Assembly: GCA_017590115.1 (NCBI GenBank)
Contig: JAGGNK010009114.1
Coordinates: forward strand, 16,085,433-16,149,432
Direction of reading: 5' to 3'
DNA: 64,000 bases
From: Montifringilla adamsi
Lineage: Eukaryota; Chordata; Aves; Passeriformes; Passeridae
Shown piece after piece: positions 25,100-36,387 of this stretch. Under the pieces are notes generated by a model, which did no database searches, was not told the DNA's origin, and was given only the letters and a program-made list of their open reading frames with translations. The translations under genes were made by a program, and so were the position numbers. Within the stretch, counting starts at the first letter, position 1. Each line of letters begins with the position of its first letter.

Positions 25100-26463
25100 C
25101 TTGTTTATACATCAGTCAACTGTCTAGCCATGGCTAAAATTGTACTGTAGAAGACTGAGAAAATTCTGCCCTGCTAACAAAACATTTCCTCTTTATCATG
25201 TTAGTTAAATGATTATAATTACAAAATAGAGCTCTTTTACCCTCTTACTGCACAAGAGGAACAAGACAGCTTGACATAATGGAAGCAAATTATTAATGAA
25301 GGAATATAAAGAACATTTTGCATGCTGGCCTTTCCCAGGGAACAGCGTGGAGTCAAATGCAAAATAGCATCACATTAGAGAAAGCAAAGTCCTCTGTTAA
25401 GCTTCTGTGTTTTCATTCAATTTTATATACTATACCATTCTATTTGAAGCTCTCTGCTGTTAACTCTTCAGCCTTCATCTGAATAAATCTCAGATCCACA
25501 AAAGGAGGTGGTCAGAAACCCTATCAGCTTGTCTAGAGCCATTCAATATAGCTCAGCCTGTCCTTCTCTTTCTCTTCCTATTGTTTTCAGCCCAGGTTCT
25601 TCTATCTTCCTTTTGAATTAGGGGGGCAGAGTCTGCAGCAGTTTCACTTATCTTCTCCTGGAGGAGGGAGAGCATTTCCATTCACTGGAATTCAACTCCC
25701 ATTTTTGCACATCAGTTTCTAAACTCTGATCTCCTCTCCAGTTTCATAACTTAGGAGAAAAACAATTGCTCCATAACTACATTCCTGTCACTAGCATGGC
25801 AAAATAGTTTGGAGGCACCTTCAGTTGGTTTTTCAGTCTGTTTGGAAAGGAAAGGTAAGACTGCCCCAATCTCAGAACACATGGCAAAATGACAACTTTA
25901 ATTTTAAACACTTTACACCTCAGTGCCTTATCAGATCTCAGAAAATAGTTATCTGATGGATATTTCTTCTTATGCTAGAACACATCTTTTAATACCAGAC
26001 CCCTCCTGGAACTCCTGCTCGCGGATAAATGACCATCAGACACTATAAAAATAACTCTGCTTCTCTCTGCTGTTATTCTTACAATTTAGACAGGGTGATA
26101 ACAGTCTCTTCAGATAGCTTTGCTTTTCTGTCTGGAGAAACAAGTCCAGACCTCCATACTCAAAGCAAATAATGTTTGGACTAAGGCAGCCTTGAAACAC
26201 ACTGGAGTAATTAGATTAATTAGAAAATCAACAGACTTTGAAAAGCTTGCAGTAGAAACCTTTGTCTCCATCCCAAGACAAAACCCACAATGCACCTAAA
26301 AGCTTTGCTGCATTTGAATGTGAATCTATTAGAAGCAATAGAGTATTTCTTTAGCATGCAAATTGAAATTAGGACTGTATTGGAGTAGGTGCAAATATAT
26401 TGACAACAGATTGTGCCGATGATTTTCTAATTTAAATAGATAAAGGGTGAAAAATAAACCAGA
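25100..26463. other. Unique noncoding sequence
   Basis: No gene or transposon recognised. Reading frames are all short. Confidence 0.6.
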
Positions 26464-26562
26464 ATTCAGAAGAAGCCCAGCGACTTGCTTAGAGCACAGG
26501 CCAGAAACAGAGCTAGAAGCAATCTCAGATGTTTTGACCCCCAATCTAGTTCTTCTCTGAAT
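26464..26562 (-). mobile_element. MIR-like SINE relic, antisense
   Basis: On the plus strand: 'gcccagcgacttgcttagag', 'cacaggccagaaacagagct', 'agaagcaatctcagatg', 'ttttgacccccaatctagtt'. This follows the reverse-complement MIR order ('cccagtgacttgcccaaggtcac', 'gcagagctgggaatagaacc', 'caggtctcctgactcccagtc'). The order of four landmarks makes chance unlikely, though each is diverged. Old amniote SINE; no coding role. Confidence 0.6.
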
Positions 26563-28442
26563 CCTTATTTCTCCCTTAATATTTCAGACAGAAATAAAAT
26601 AAATAAAACCAATAATAATTTTCTTACTCATTGGGGGAAAAAACCCACAACCTCATATAATTTTTCATTCCATTTGCTTACATGGCTGATATTTGCATAG
26701 CTAAACCCTCTTCCTCATAAACACTATTTCACATGCCTAACTAAGAATTATTTTGTGATAAAATTGTCTAAACTTCCTCATCATTAACTTCTTTAAATTA
26801 TACTGTCTGAAGATGTTTATGGATTTGCTAAGTAATCTACTGTGGAGCACAAACTGCAAACCAAAGTGAAATTGAGTTCCCAACTGACTGCGAAGGTAAT
26901 TAATGATTTAACTGCACAACTGTTAGCAGATCTATAATGCAACTTAAAAGCTAATTGAGAACTGTACAGCTAAAGGAAAGAGGAAAGCCTAGTGCAGCCA
27001 CAGTACTCCTTTGAGTAGTATTTGGTCAGCCTGCTGTCAGAGAAAGTGGAAAAATAGCTATGCCTATGCCCTATAAAAATAAAGACACTATACAAAAATA
27101 TGTGTTAGCTTTGGGGAATTGGCATTTTATGATCACCTCATTAAGAGGGCAAGTTTCTAGCAGAGCACTGAATTCCACAACTTCCCCTTCTCCCCGGCCA
27201 GTAGCATTAACATGCTCCATTTCTCTCACCGCTCATAATGCATCAAAATCCACCCCAGCAAATCAGCTACCCAGAAGAGCCAGGAAATGCTTTTCACTGC
27301 CATTTTATAGCCCAGTTATCTTAATTAGTCCCAGTTGACTGAGGAAGCCCAGAAATAAGACAGTAGATTGGGTTGTGCTTTTACCTGGAGGAGCTTTTCC
27401 AGATTCCTGGCAGCTGCTACAGAATCTTTAAGAACCAACAGCTCTTTTGCCACCTTACATCTGAATAAGTGTTAATCTTTTCACATTATGTGTGAGTATT
27501 TAGCATCCTACCACAGCCAAGAAGGTGAATAGTGATTTAAGCTGTACAAGGATATGCTTCACTCTAGTAAGTAACAATCTGGAAGGAAGGCCACAGATTA
27601 AATTAGATTTACCAGAGGAAGTGTGTGCCTAAATTTCACTGCCATAGCCCTCAAACCCTATAACATACAAAAAATTCACAGATCCTGAGTTTTTAGAGGA
27701 ATAAATACTAGTAAAGGAGCTAAGGCCAACCTGTGTAAAACTTGGTAGTATTGGAGCCCTATGTGTTTTTCAGTGGGAGGCACTCCTTTCAGCAGCAACT
27801 CAGGCTAGCACACATTTCCCACACCTATTTAGCAGTTTGGACACCAGCATACAAAGTATTTCAGTACATCCTGCCCCCTTTTTGTCACACAGTTACGGAG
27901 TTAAAGAGTCACCCAGAGGTGATGGAGATCCTTGGCGCACTCTCTGGAAGGACACAAACTGTGCCATCAGCTACTGCCAAGGCACCTGCAGTAACCTGTA
28001 CATCACAAGTTGTTCTAAGAGCAAGCTGGGAAAGTGAGAACATGTATGGACTAACACTTCCTCCTTCAGAAAAAGAATTTCAGCTTTAACCTACACACTC
28101 CTGGCAGCTGCACTACCCAGCCCTCCAGTGCAAGCACTGCAGCTCTCTGTGCCCATATTGCACTGGCCAGAGTGGATACAAGTGTGTTACCACAAGGGCA
28201 GGAGCTCAGACCTGGTTCCTGTTTGAATGGTGCTGAGGGTCATGTCTCACAATGTTCCTTCCTCAGTATCTACTCTTGTCTACTTTTGGTGCCTTCCCAC
28301 TCCCTATTCTAGTGCTGACAGAAATGTCCCTTAGCAGAGGCTGCTCCCACAGATTTACAGATGACATTGATTAGGGCCCTGTATTCTATTAAGCAGCAAA
28401 GCCTCTAAGGTTGAAGTCCACCAAGAACTGTGGATCTACCTG
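26563..28442. other. Unique noncoding sequence
   Basis: No gene. The stretch 26880-26960 is rich in AT homeodomain-like cores (GGTAATTAATGA). ORFs at 27742-28089 (115 codons) and 27837-28037 overlap in two frames and have no recognisable protein features. Confidence 0.6.
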
Positions 28443-28443
28443 T

Positions 28444-28500
28444 ATTTTATTTTATTTTATTTTATTTTATTTTATTTTATTTTATTTTATTTTATTTTAT
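28444..28500. repeat. (ATTTT)n pentanucleotide array
   Basis: About 11.4 perfect ATTTT units with no interruption, which suggests recent or ongoing length change. It creates a false reading frame of Phe-Ile-Leu-Phe-Tyr repeats (28430-28771). Confidence 0.97.
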
Positions 28501-31500
28501 CAGCAGTGAGTTTTTTCTCTTTACCATAGACTTTTCCTGGTTCCAAAAATCCGTTATAAACTATGAAAGTGTTAAATGTGTCAACAGAAGGACACAAGCC
28601 AGTCTGTATACAGTGGTCCACAGTATCCAATATGTACCTGTTTACTGGCTTCTTTTGAAACAGATAAAGGACAGAACTGGCTTTCTGGAATCAGAAGCAG
28701 TATTTAAAGATTTGTTCTCTAGTCAGGTGACAGCTTCTGGGAAGTTTTGGGAGAAAGACCTGTCTGCCTGATCTATTTGGTTGAAACTCATTGTAAGTTC
28801 AAAAGGTACTAGAGGTCATGATTTATTACCAAAAAAAATCCCAAACAACAAAATAATATGAAGAGAGAACACAGCCTTTCAATATAAAAGCTAAAACACT
28901 GAAACCTATGCTGGATCAAAATCTTGGCCTTGCTAAAGTCAAAAATTATTGTATTTCAATCCTGACAGTGTTTCACCCTACATGTTCTATGAGCCAACCT
29001 ATGGAATTGTATATCAGAAAGACAGCTATTTGTTTTGGTAATAAAATAGAAAGGAGATACTAGTAAATCCATCAGTGTTCTTCCCCTCCCTGATGAATAT
29101 ATTCTCCACAGTCCCAGCCTCTGAAAGGTTAGCTGTCTCCTAAAGGCAGGAGTAATGAAATCGCAGCATATAGCTTCCTACCTTTCTGTTTCACCTCAAA
29201 CTGTGTTATTTGGAGGGAAAGAATCCTAAATTTTCTAAAATCAGCATTTCATTGTATATTTTGAGCCTCATGGTCATGAGGTAACCACAATGGGTCTTTG
29301 ATTCAACCCCAAAGTCTTTAAGCACTGTCTTTTTGGTTATATGTCAATACATGTGCATGAGATATTCAAGATAAAGCCCTTCCATGCTCCAAGACCATGC
29401 ATAAATAATAATAAAAAATATTAATAACATGTCCCATGCAGATAAATTTGAAGATTCAGACCAATAGCTGTTTTCTTTTTAACTTGCTCCAATCCATTTT
29501 GCAAGCCAGAATTACAGAGCTGGACAGATTGCAGAGAGAGACTGTATGAACAAACAGATTGGCTAAAGGTACAGGCTGTTAATCCCCTGGAAATGGCCTG
29601 TTATCACAGTTAAATCCCTCTCTTCAGGATAAAAAATAGAAAATGAGAGAACTCCTGTGCTAATGTTCATGTTATATTTTTTTTTTGTTGTTTAATTGTC
29701 ATCTTGCAATACAAGTAATGCTTTCTGACCAAGACATTCTCAGGAGATAAAAAAGGCTCTTCCCTTTCCCCAGCCCTTTATTATCTGTGTCCTGACCAGA
29801 GTTGTTGAAATGGAACAGGTTTTTGAATGAAATGGCTTTAATTTTAATGCAGTTTGTTCAAAGCTTAGAAGTATTGTTGCTGCTGCACAAGTGGAGGGAG
29901 TGCTAAGGAAGATACAATCTAATCAGGAATATTCTCTTTTGTACTTTTCCTGTTGGCAGTATGGTTTTTAGATGAAAGAAGAAATGTTGCTTGCTCTGTT
30001 TGGAGCAAGGTGCTTGAAGTGAAGGAGAAATATTCTTCAGATCCCTGTCAAGAGAATAAGGAGCAGTTTCATAATCTGCAGAATTCTGAGTCTCTCTGAA
30101 CAGTAAAAATTAGTGTCTGCAGTAACAATATACTATCAAGGCATGTTACAGGTATCTTAGAGCTTTTAGTCCATATATATGAATATAACTGTACCTGTAA
30201 AAAATACCAGAGGTGCCTATATAGTACAGTAGTTATGCAAAAGCTACTTATGTGTCAGACTGTTCATTAACTGCATACCAAAATGTCTATTCTGGATTTA
30301 AGATTTCACTACTTAAAACCCTCTCCTTAGTGTGAAGTGTGGAGGGACAGTATGCAGAAATGGCATCTATACAGTGACTGTGTATAATCAGCAGAATCAA
30401 GATGATGTTCACAGTGAGTTGGGATATCAACATATGTAATATTCAGCCTTATTGGATTTCTTACAGATATACTTTAGATCCCAGTTCAGCAACTGAAATT
30501 GTCTTCCACATCCCGACAAGTCCTAGCTCTTATTTACAATCTTTCGTGTACTCAAATACCAACACAGTGTTGTAGTTACTCTAGGAAAGCTGTGTGTAAC
30601 ATTTGGTCATTCTGGGTCAGAGAATGTTATTAAAGAATCAGAACCAAAATACTGGCATGAGAACATTGACTTTCTCACACTATGCTAATGCCTCAGCCCA
30701 GAGGTAAACCAGTGAAAATGTCTATTTCAATTAAATCAGATATGTACGTAACATATTATTACTTTGCTAAGGAGGAATAAATAGAGGCACGTTCCTTGGA
30801 ACTTTGCTGAATCTAGGCCTGATATAGCATTTCTCCTTTTAAGCAGGCATTGGGAACAATATGTTCTTATGATATTAATATAACCCATCTGCCAGTTGCA
30901 TAAAGGCTGGCAAATTACCTCATCATTTTTCATCCTACATTACAAGAAAAATGAGAAAGAGAAACCCACCCCCAGTATTACTGGGATGCTGCAAAGCTGT
31001 GAAGGAAAAACTTGATGGGTTCAAAGCAGCCCTTGCTATGCTCTTGAGCACAGATCTGCACTTCTAATTAATGTACAAATAACCCCCCGATATTAAAAAT
31101 TCAGGACAAACAAATCTCTGCAGGCATTAATGGTGACAGTCACAACCATGCTCTTTCTGGACCTGGCTGTTATTTTGGAAAACTGAGCAGGCCAAACTCC
31201 TCTCGGCCCTCACTGTGACCTGCAGGTTATATTGTCCAAGAAGTGAGGAATTCCCACAGCTGTTACAGGCACATAACAGCACACCGTTTTCCTAGGCAGG
31301 TTCTCCTCCATCCCAGGACAAAGACTACTTTACCCTATTCAGCTGGGGGGACATTTTTGGTAGAGCTGTGCTGCTAAATGGTATAGATAAAAAGAAAACT
31401 CTACTTTTGTAATCCTGGGATTAAAAATATAAGAGTAGTCCATTAAAATCCATGTACAGGACAACTGCAACTCTCAGGGCTTAGCAGGCCAGGTGCAGCA

Positions 31501-32107
31501 CTGCACTAATAAGCTGGGGTTAGAGTCAAACAGGTAATTTCATATGAACTGACTTAGGTGCTCTGCTCTGCTAAGTCTCTAAATTGTCTTCAACTTTGAC
31601 CTTTCTCAGGAAAGCCAGTTTTTAGCCTTTTGATGTCAGGTTTTCTTGGGGAGAACAATCCTATTAATCTTCTCCATTTCTGTACCCCAGGGACAGAGAA
31701 TGAACTGTTGTGCTTGCAGTTGTAAACAAATCTGAAATGGTACCCAAATTTTGTTCTGCTTCAATAAACATGCAATTGCTGAAGCAATGTTTTGAAAATG
31801 TGATTCCCCAAAACTGAGAGAAGCTAGCAAAGAAAAGGCTGTTTCATATTAATCCCCATGTGGGCTTACTTATTATACTGCTTGTACTACTTATCGATCT
31901 AAATAATCTTGGAAAAGAAATACAGGAATGTAAGAAAAATGTACTTTAATTTGTGCATGTATTCTACTCTTGAAGAAGATTTTACATACAAACATTATTT
32001 GGTATCAAACATAAAATCATCGGTTTAAAAGGGAAAAAGAAAAATCATGAATGTTAATCTTGGCTGACTACATGCAGAGTATGAGCTGAAGGCCCTTATG
32101 CATTTGT
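28501..32107. other. Unique noncoding sequence
   Basis: No gene or transposon recognised. Two sub-blocks, about 29450-29650 and 31000-31260, are complex and repeat-free with homeodomain-like cores (TTAATCCCC near 29579, TAATTA at 31065). They could be conserved noncoding elements, but this is inference. Confidence 0.55.
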
Positions 32108-32572
32108 AAGGCTGGACAGGCTGGAAAAAGTTCAGGCAAAGGCCACAAAGATGACCAAGGGACTGGGAAACTGCCATGTGGGAAAAGGATGAGAGAACTG
32201 GGTTTATTCAGCCTTGAGAAAAAAGGTTTAAGAAAAACAATGTCACCATATTCTACTGCTCAAAGAGTGGGTAGGAAGAACACGTAGACTAATATTTTAA
32301 AAGGAGTCACATGGTAAAGGTGAGGGGCAGAGGGTACAAATTATTCCTGAGAGGATTCTGATTAGACACAAGAGGAGAATTTTTCACTATGAGAACAGTC
32401 AGCCATTGGAATAAACTCCCCAGGGAAGTGGCAAATTCCCTGTCATTGGACACTTTTAAGAATCACTTGCACAGGGTGCTGGGACATCTTGTCTGGACCA
32501 TGCTTTTGACAAGAAAGGATTGACCAAATATCTTTAAGTTCCCTTTTCAACATGATTCTATGACTTCCACTA
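32108..32572 (+). mobile_element. CR1 LINE 3' end, plus orientation
   Basis: The block follows CR1 in order: 'ggctggacaggctggaaaaa', 'ggccacaaagatgaccaagg', 'actgggtttattcagccttg', 'gaggggcagagggtacaaat', 'gagaatttttcactatgaga', 'ggaataaactccccagggaa', 'cattggacacttttaagaat', and the 3' end 'aacatgattctatgactt'. The 'tgattctatga' word is the characteristic CR1 3' terminus, so this copy has its natural 3' end and is 5' truncated. It is more diverged than the 20953 copy, hence probably older. The 144-codon minus-strand ORF over its right part (32443-32877) is antisense noise. Confidence 0.9.
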
Positions 32573-33069
32573 GACCCATAGTTTTTAGCTGAGCTGCACG
32601 TTAAGAAAATATATGCAAATAACATACCTTGTCCTGATGAAAAGATACACAAATAAAAATCTTCCAAATGCCATACTGGGTCATTCCAAGGCTTAATTAT
32701 CCCAATGTAAAAATAATGACTTGAAATTATTAATTTCAGTAGAGCTATAACATATAATACCAGCTGTGCTTTTGGCTCTTGACTCAGGTTTGCTTTACAT
32801 TTGCCAGGAGCAGTTCTGTTTATTTGTACCAACTTCACCACCGCTTTCATTACAAGGGCATGAATCCAGTGTAACAACTCTAGAGACAGGACCTCAATAC
32901 AGGAGACTACTTAGAAAAACTGATAATAAACTTCTTTCATAACACTTACACAAGCCTGCAATAAAACATGCAGTAACAATGTTTATGTATATTTTTATTA
33001 GTTTTTGTTTTATTTTCTTCCAGGAATTGTTTAAAATTTGAATCATAACCATTCATACCACGGCTCAAA

Positions 33070-33560
33070 AAGGAACGATGTCATGTTGACTGAGAACTGG
33101 CTAAAGGATCATAAAAGGAGGTAAGAATAAATAATCATGCATTAAGATGAGACATTCTATTCAGGAGGAAGAAAGAGAGTGGTCTTAGGTCTGCTTTTAC
33201 TTAACTGCATTATTAATGGTCTTGAAGAAGACACAGACAGGACATTAGTTAAAGTCTGTGGATGCAACTGAATTGAGATGTTTTGCAAAAACCATTGAGA
33301 AAGGGAAAGTTATACATTGGGAGGAACAGGTTAGAAAAATGAGCAGGGATCAACACAGGCTTCACCTTGACCAAATGCAGGTAATGAGATGTAGGAAAGC
33401 ACATTTACACATAGAGTGGATGGAAATTCCCACAAAGAAAATATCAATATAGACATGATAAAATGAAATACAAATAAAAATATAAAGCGACAAGACAGTA
33501 CGAAACAAATAAACAGGACAATCTGAAAAAGGATGTGGCAGTAAGGCCCTGACTCGTGAC
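33070..33560 (+). mobile_element. Diverged CR1 fragment covering the end of the reverse transcriptase region
   Basis: The segment resembles the 3' part of CR1 ORF2 and what follows: 'gaactggctaaaggatcata' (cf. the 'gaactggctggagggcc' area), 'tcttaggtctgcttttactt', 'ctgcattattaatggtcttg', 'gaagaagacacagacaggac' (the 'ttgggaccagtcctgtttaatatctttat.gatga' area), 'caggttagaaaaatgagcag', and 'gaaaaaggatgtggcagta'. It is riddled with stops and indels and codes for nothing. It lies 500 bp after another plus-strand CR1 but corresponds to a more upstream part of the element, so the two are separate insertions or a rearranged copy. Identification is less secure than for the other CR1s. Confidence 0.5.
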
Positions 33561-36320
33561 TCAGGAAAACATCCAGCCTTAGCCACAGCTATCAGCAGAA
33601 GTAAAAAATCTGGCTTGGATCTACAGTTTGGCATGAACTGGACAGACCAAAGTAATACACCTGAGACTGACCCTGGAATAATACTACTTTCACATGCTAG
33701 AGATATACTGGGTAAACAACCAGAAGATTATTTGTAAGAAAATACAAAATGAGTCCCTCAATGTAATTTTTTAAAGCGGTTAAATCATGGAGCTGTCAGT
33801 GCTTACTTTTAATCTCGCATCAGAGCGCAACAGGTAGATCACATCTCTTTGGGAGATGGATCACCTTGACTGGGTTATCATGACAATTAATAATTCCTGC
33901 TACTATCTGATAGACATACAGCCTCCATGTCAATCACAGAAACTCCACTAACTCATTCTCTTACTGCAAAGACAAAATAGCTACAAAACGTGGGTAGATT
34001 TAGAAGTAGGAGAAAAGCATACAAGATCCTACAACAATTAAAAGGAGTTAATTGCAAAGTGCAGAAGACATGTTGTGCTTTAATCCCAGCCATCAGCCCA
34101 GCCCCACACAGCCCCTCACTCACTCATTGTCCATCAGCACAAAACACAAACCCAATATTTACAGAAGGCAAGAAAAAGACAAGAATGAGAGTTGCTTAAA
34201 AAGATTAAAAGCACTGAACAGAACCTGAACGATTTAATCTTCTACCATTACATGTGAATGACTTCACTTTCATAAATCACAACTTCATGTAGTTTAACAA
34301 CAAAATTCTTGTTACTGGCCGTAAATGTGCTGGTAAGAGTAACACATGAATAGTAGAAAGTAAATATGTATTAGATACCTCTGTTTAACTGCTAGTAAAT
34401 CCAAATGGCATGAAAATAATTGTGGGAGATTGAATCACATTGTTTCTGTGCCCACCTGTTGTAAACCTGGAATAACTCCATGAAGCCTCTGTAGTTAATG
34501 TGGTACCAGTGTGGAATTTGTACAACTCTGCTGTGAATAGTGAAGTTTTCCAATTTCTCAAATGAGCACAGAAAAAAAACTGTATTCATTTAAATGCAAG
34601 TCATGATAGATTTACAGCTAGAGGAAATTAATATTACCTTTGAAAATAACACAAAACAGAAAAAAAAATCCAAATGTAGAGCAAAAACAAGAGTACAGTT
34701 TTACCCTTGTCGTGTTTTGCCCTCCTTGCCAGGAATTAATGACTTACCTGAGATCTTGTGATAGTGTTTGCGTGCTAGTTTGATGCTTCTGAACTGAGAA
34801 GAAAAAAGAAAAAAAAAATGTAACACTAGCACTGGGTGCAAAGGAGAAGTCCCACTGGTAGCACTGTGCAGAAGTCTGTTCTGTTAAATACATCCACCTT
34901 TGTGGATCTGAAATCTATAGAGGAATCTATAGATTCAAACACAGCTAAGCGAAAATTCTTGGGCAGCAGGAGAATATTCTGAGAAATGTTTGCTCTAGTG
35001 CTGTATCTTCATTGGTTTCACTTGTACCAGATGGGTCGTTTGTCTGAGCAAATTCTTTTGCTCTTATGTTTTAAGGTCATATGGCTTTACCCGTAGAGAA
35101 AAGCTGAATGTTGGAAATTACTGGATTTTTTTTTTTTCTGGTGTTGTGGAACATGAAAATTGTATTTGTTTAATGTCTGACAGAGCAATCCATATCATTG
35201 CCCAGCAGAACATTGAAGCACACACTAATTTAAGCCACGGAAATAACTGAATCTTGTGAGTTGTTAGTTGTTAGAAAAAAATGCCTGTGAAGGATACTAC
35301 AAACAGATTAAAATTTTGAATAAGAATGTCTGAAGAATATATTTTTATAGGGGAACACAAATACAGCTGTCTCAACAAAAAATAGAGGATGACACAAGTT
35401 CTTTTTCGTACGTGAAAGCAGCAAATAAAACCTGCAAGGGCTTGATCAACCCCTGTCCCCTCAATGTATTAGAAAGCACCTTCATTGCTTTTTAACAGCT
35501 GTGGATGGGATCAGATAAATTTGGATAATACATTTGTTGATGATTTCACTCTGAGTAATAGGAGGTTAAAAGTCTCCTGGAAGCTCAAGTAGTTTTCTGG
35601 GTTATTATGGTAGAAACAAGACAATTTCTTTAGTGAGTTGACCCTATCCAAGAAGTCAGGTCACCCCATTAGACCCAATGTTAACCATTTCCCTGAGAAA
35701 AGAGATCAAATTCTCATTTAAAACACTGCCACCAGCTGGAGGAAGCTCTCCACATAAACTCTAGTGGGCTGAAACCCAAATCCCTAGGTTTGTAACAAGA
35801 TACCTTAATCATTCTGTTTCTAACTTTTTGTCTTCCTGGAGCTTTAGAAGAAAAGAGTAAATATAACGTTTTAAGGAGATCATAAAGTGCACCAAGGTGT
35901 GTAGCTGTTGCAAGATAATGATATACTCAAGGGGTATAATGAGGGCCATGTTCCTTGAAGATATAAGAAATGTGGGTACTTCATCTGAATAAATTCCCTG
36001 GAGTATATAATTCTATACTGAATATGTCATAATGTACTCTTAAGTGGACAAACCCAGAAAGGCAAAGTGCTTCTGAGGTAAGTATTGTCCCATCAGACAC
36101 AGATTGGGCTCTTAATTAGTCAGTTAAATTACTTTCTCTCTCCTTTTCAGTGGCTTCTTTTAGATGTTGCTTCACCTGCAAGCACAATTTTCATTTTGCT
36201 AAGGTTGATCATAACCACATAAAACTGCAGGAACTCAGTAGTCTAATGTAACCCCCTAATTATCTGATGATATTAACAAAAGGAATAAAATGCTACTTTA
36301 CTTTCAACAGCACTGAAATA
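33561..36320. other. Unique noncoding sequence
   Basis: No gene or transposon recognised. A small palindromic word (AATCTATAGATT) lies near 34924. Two A-rich runs lie at about 34800-34818. Confidence 0.6.
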
Positions 36321-36387
36321 ACAAAAAAAATTCCCACCAAAAAAAAAAAAAGAAAAAAAATTAAAAAAAAAAAAAAGAAAAAAGAGG
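36321..36387. repeat. A-rich low-complexity tract
   Basis: Several runs of 8-14 A broken by single G, TT or CC interruptions. Ordinary low-complexity DNA. Confidence 0.88.

Noticed and set aside
27742..28089. 115-codon ORF
   Set aside because: No recognisable protein, a second overlapping frame is also open, and there are no splice or promoter signals. Chance-sized.
28430..28771. 113-codon ORF with Phe/Ile/Leu/Tyr repeats
   Set aside because: Its repeats are a translation of the (ATTTT)n microsatellite.
32645..32720. 'catactgggtcattccaagg' resembling a reptile/bird repeat word ('ctgggtcagaccaatgg')
   Set aside because: Only one short landmark matches and the following part diverges. Not enough to call an element.
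32443..32877. 144-codon ORF on the minus strand
   Set aside because: Its downstream half overlaps the antisense strand of a CR1 fragment, and the rest has no domain or context. Transposon by-product.
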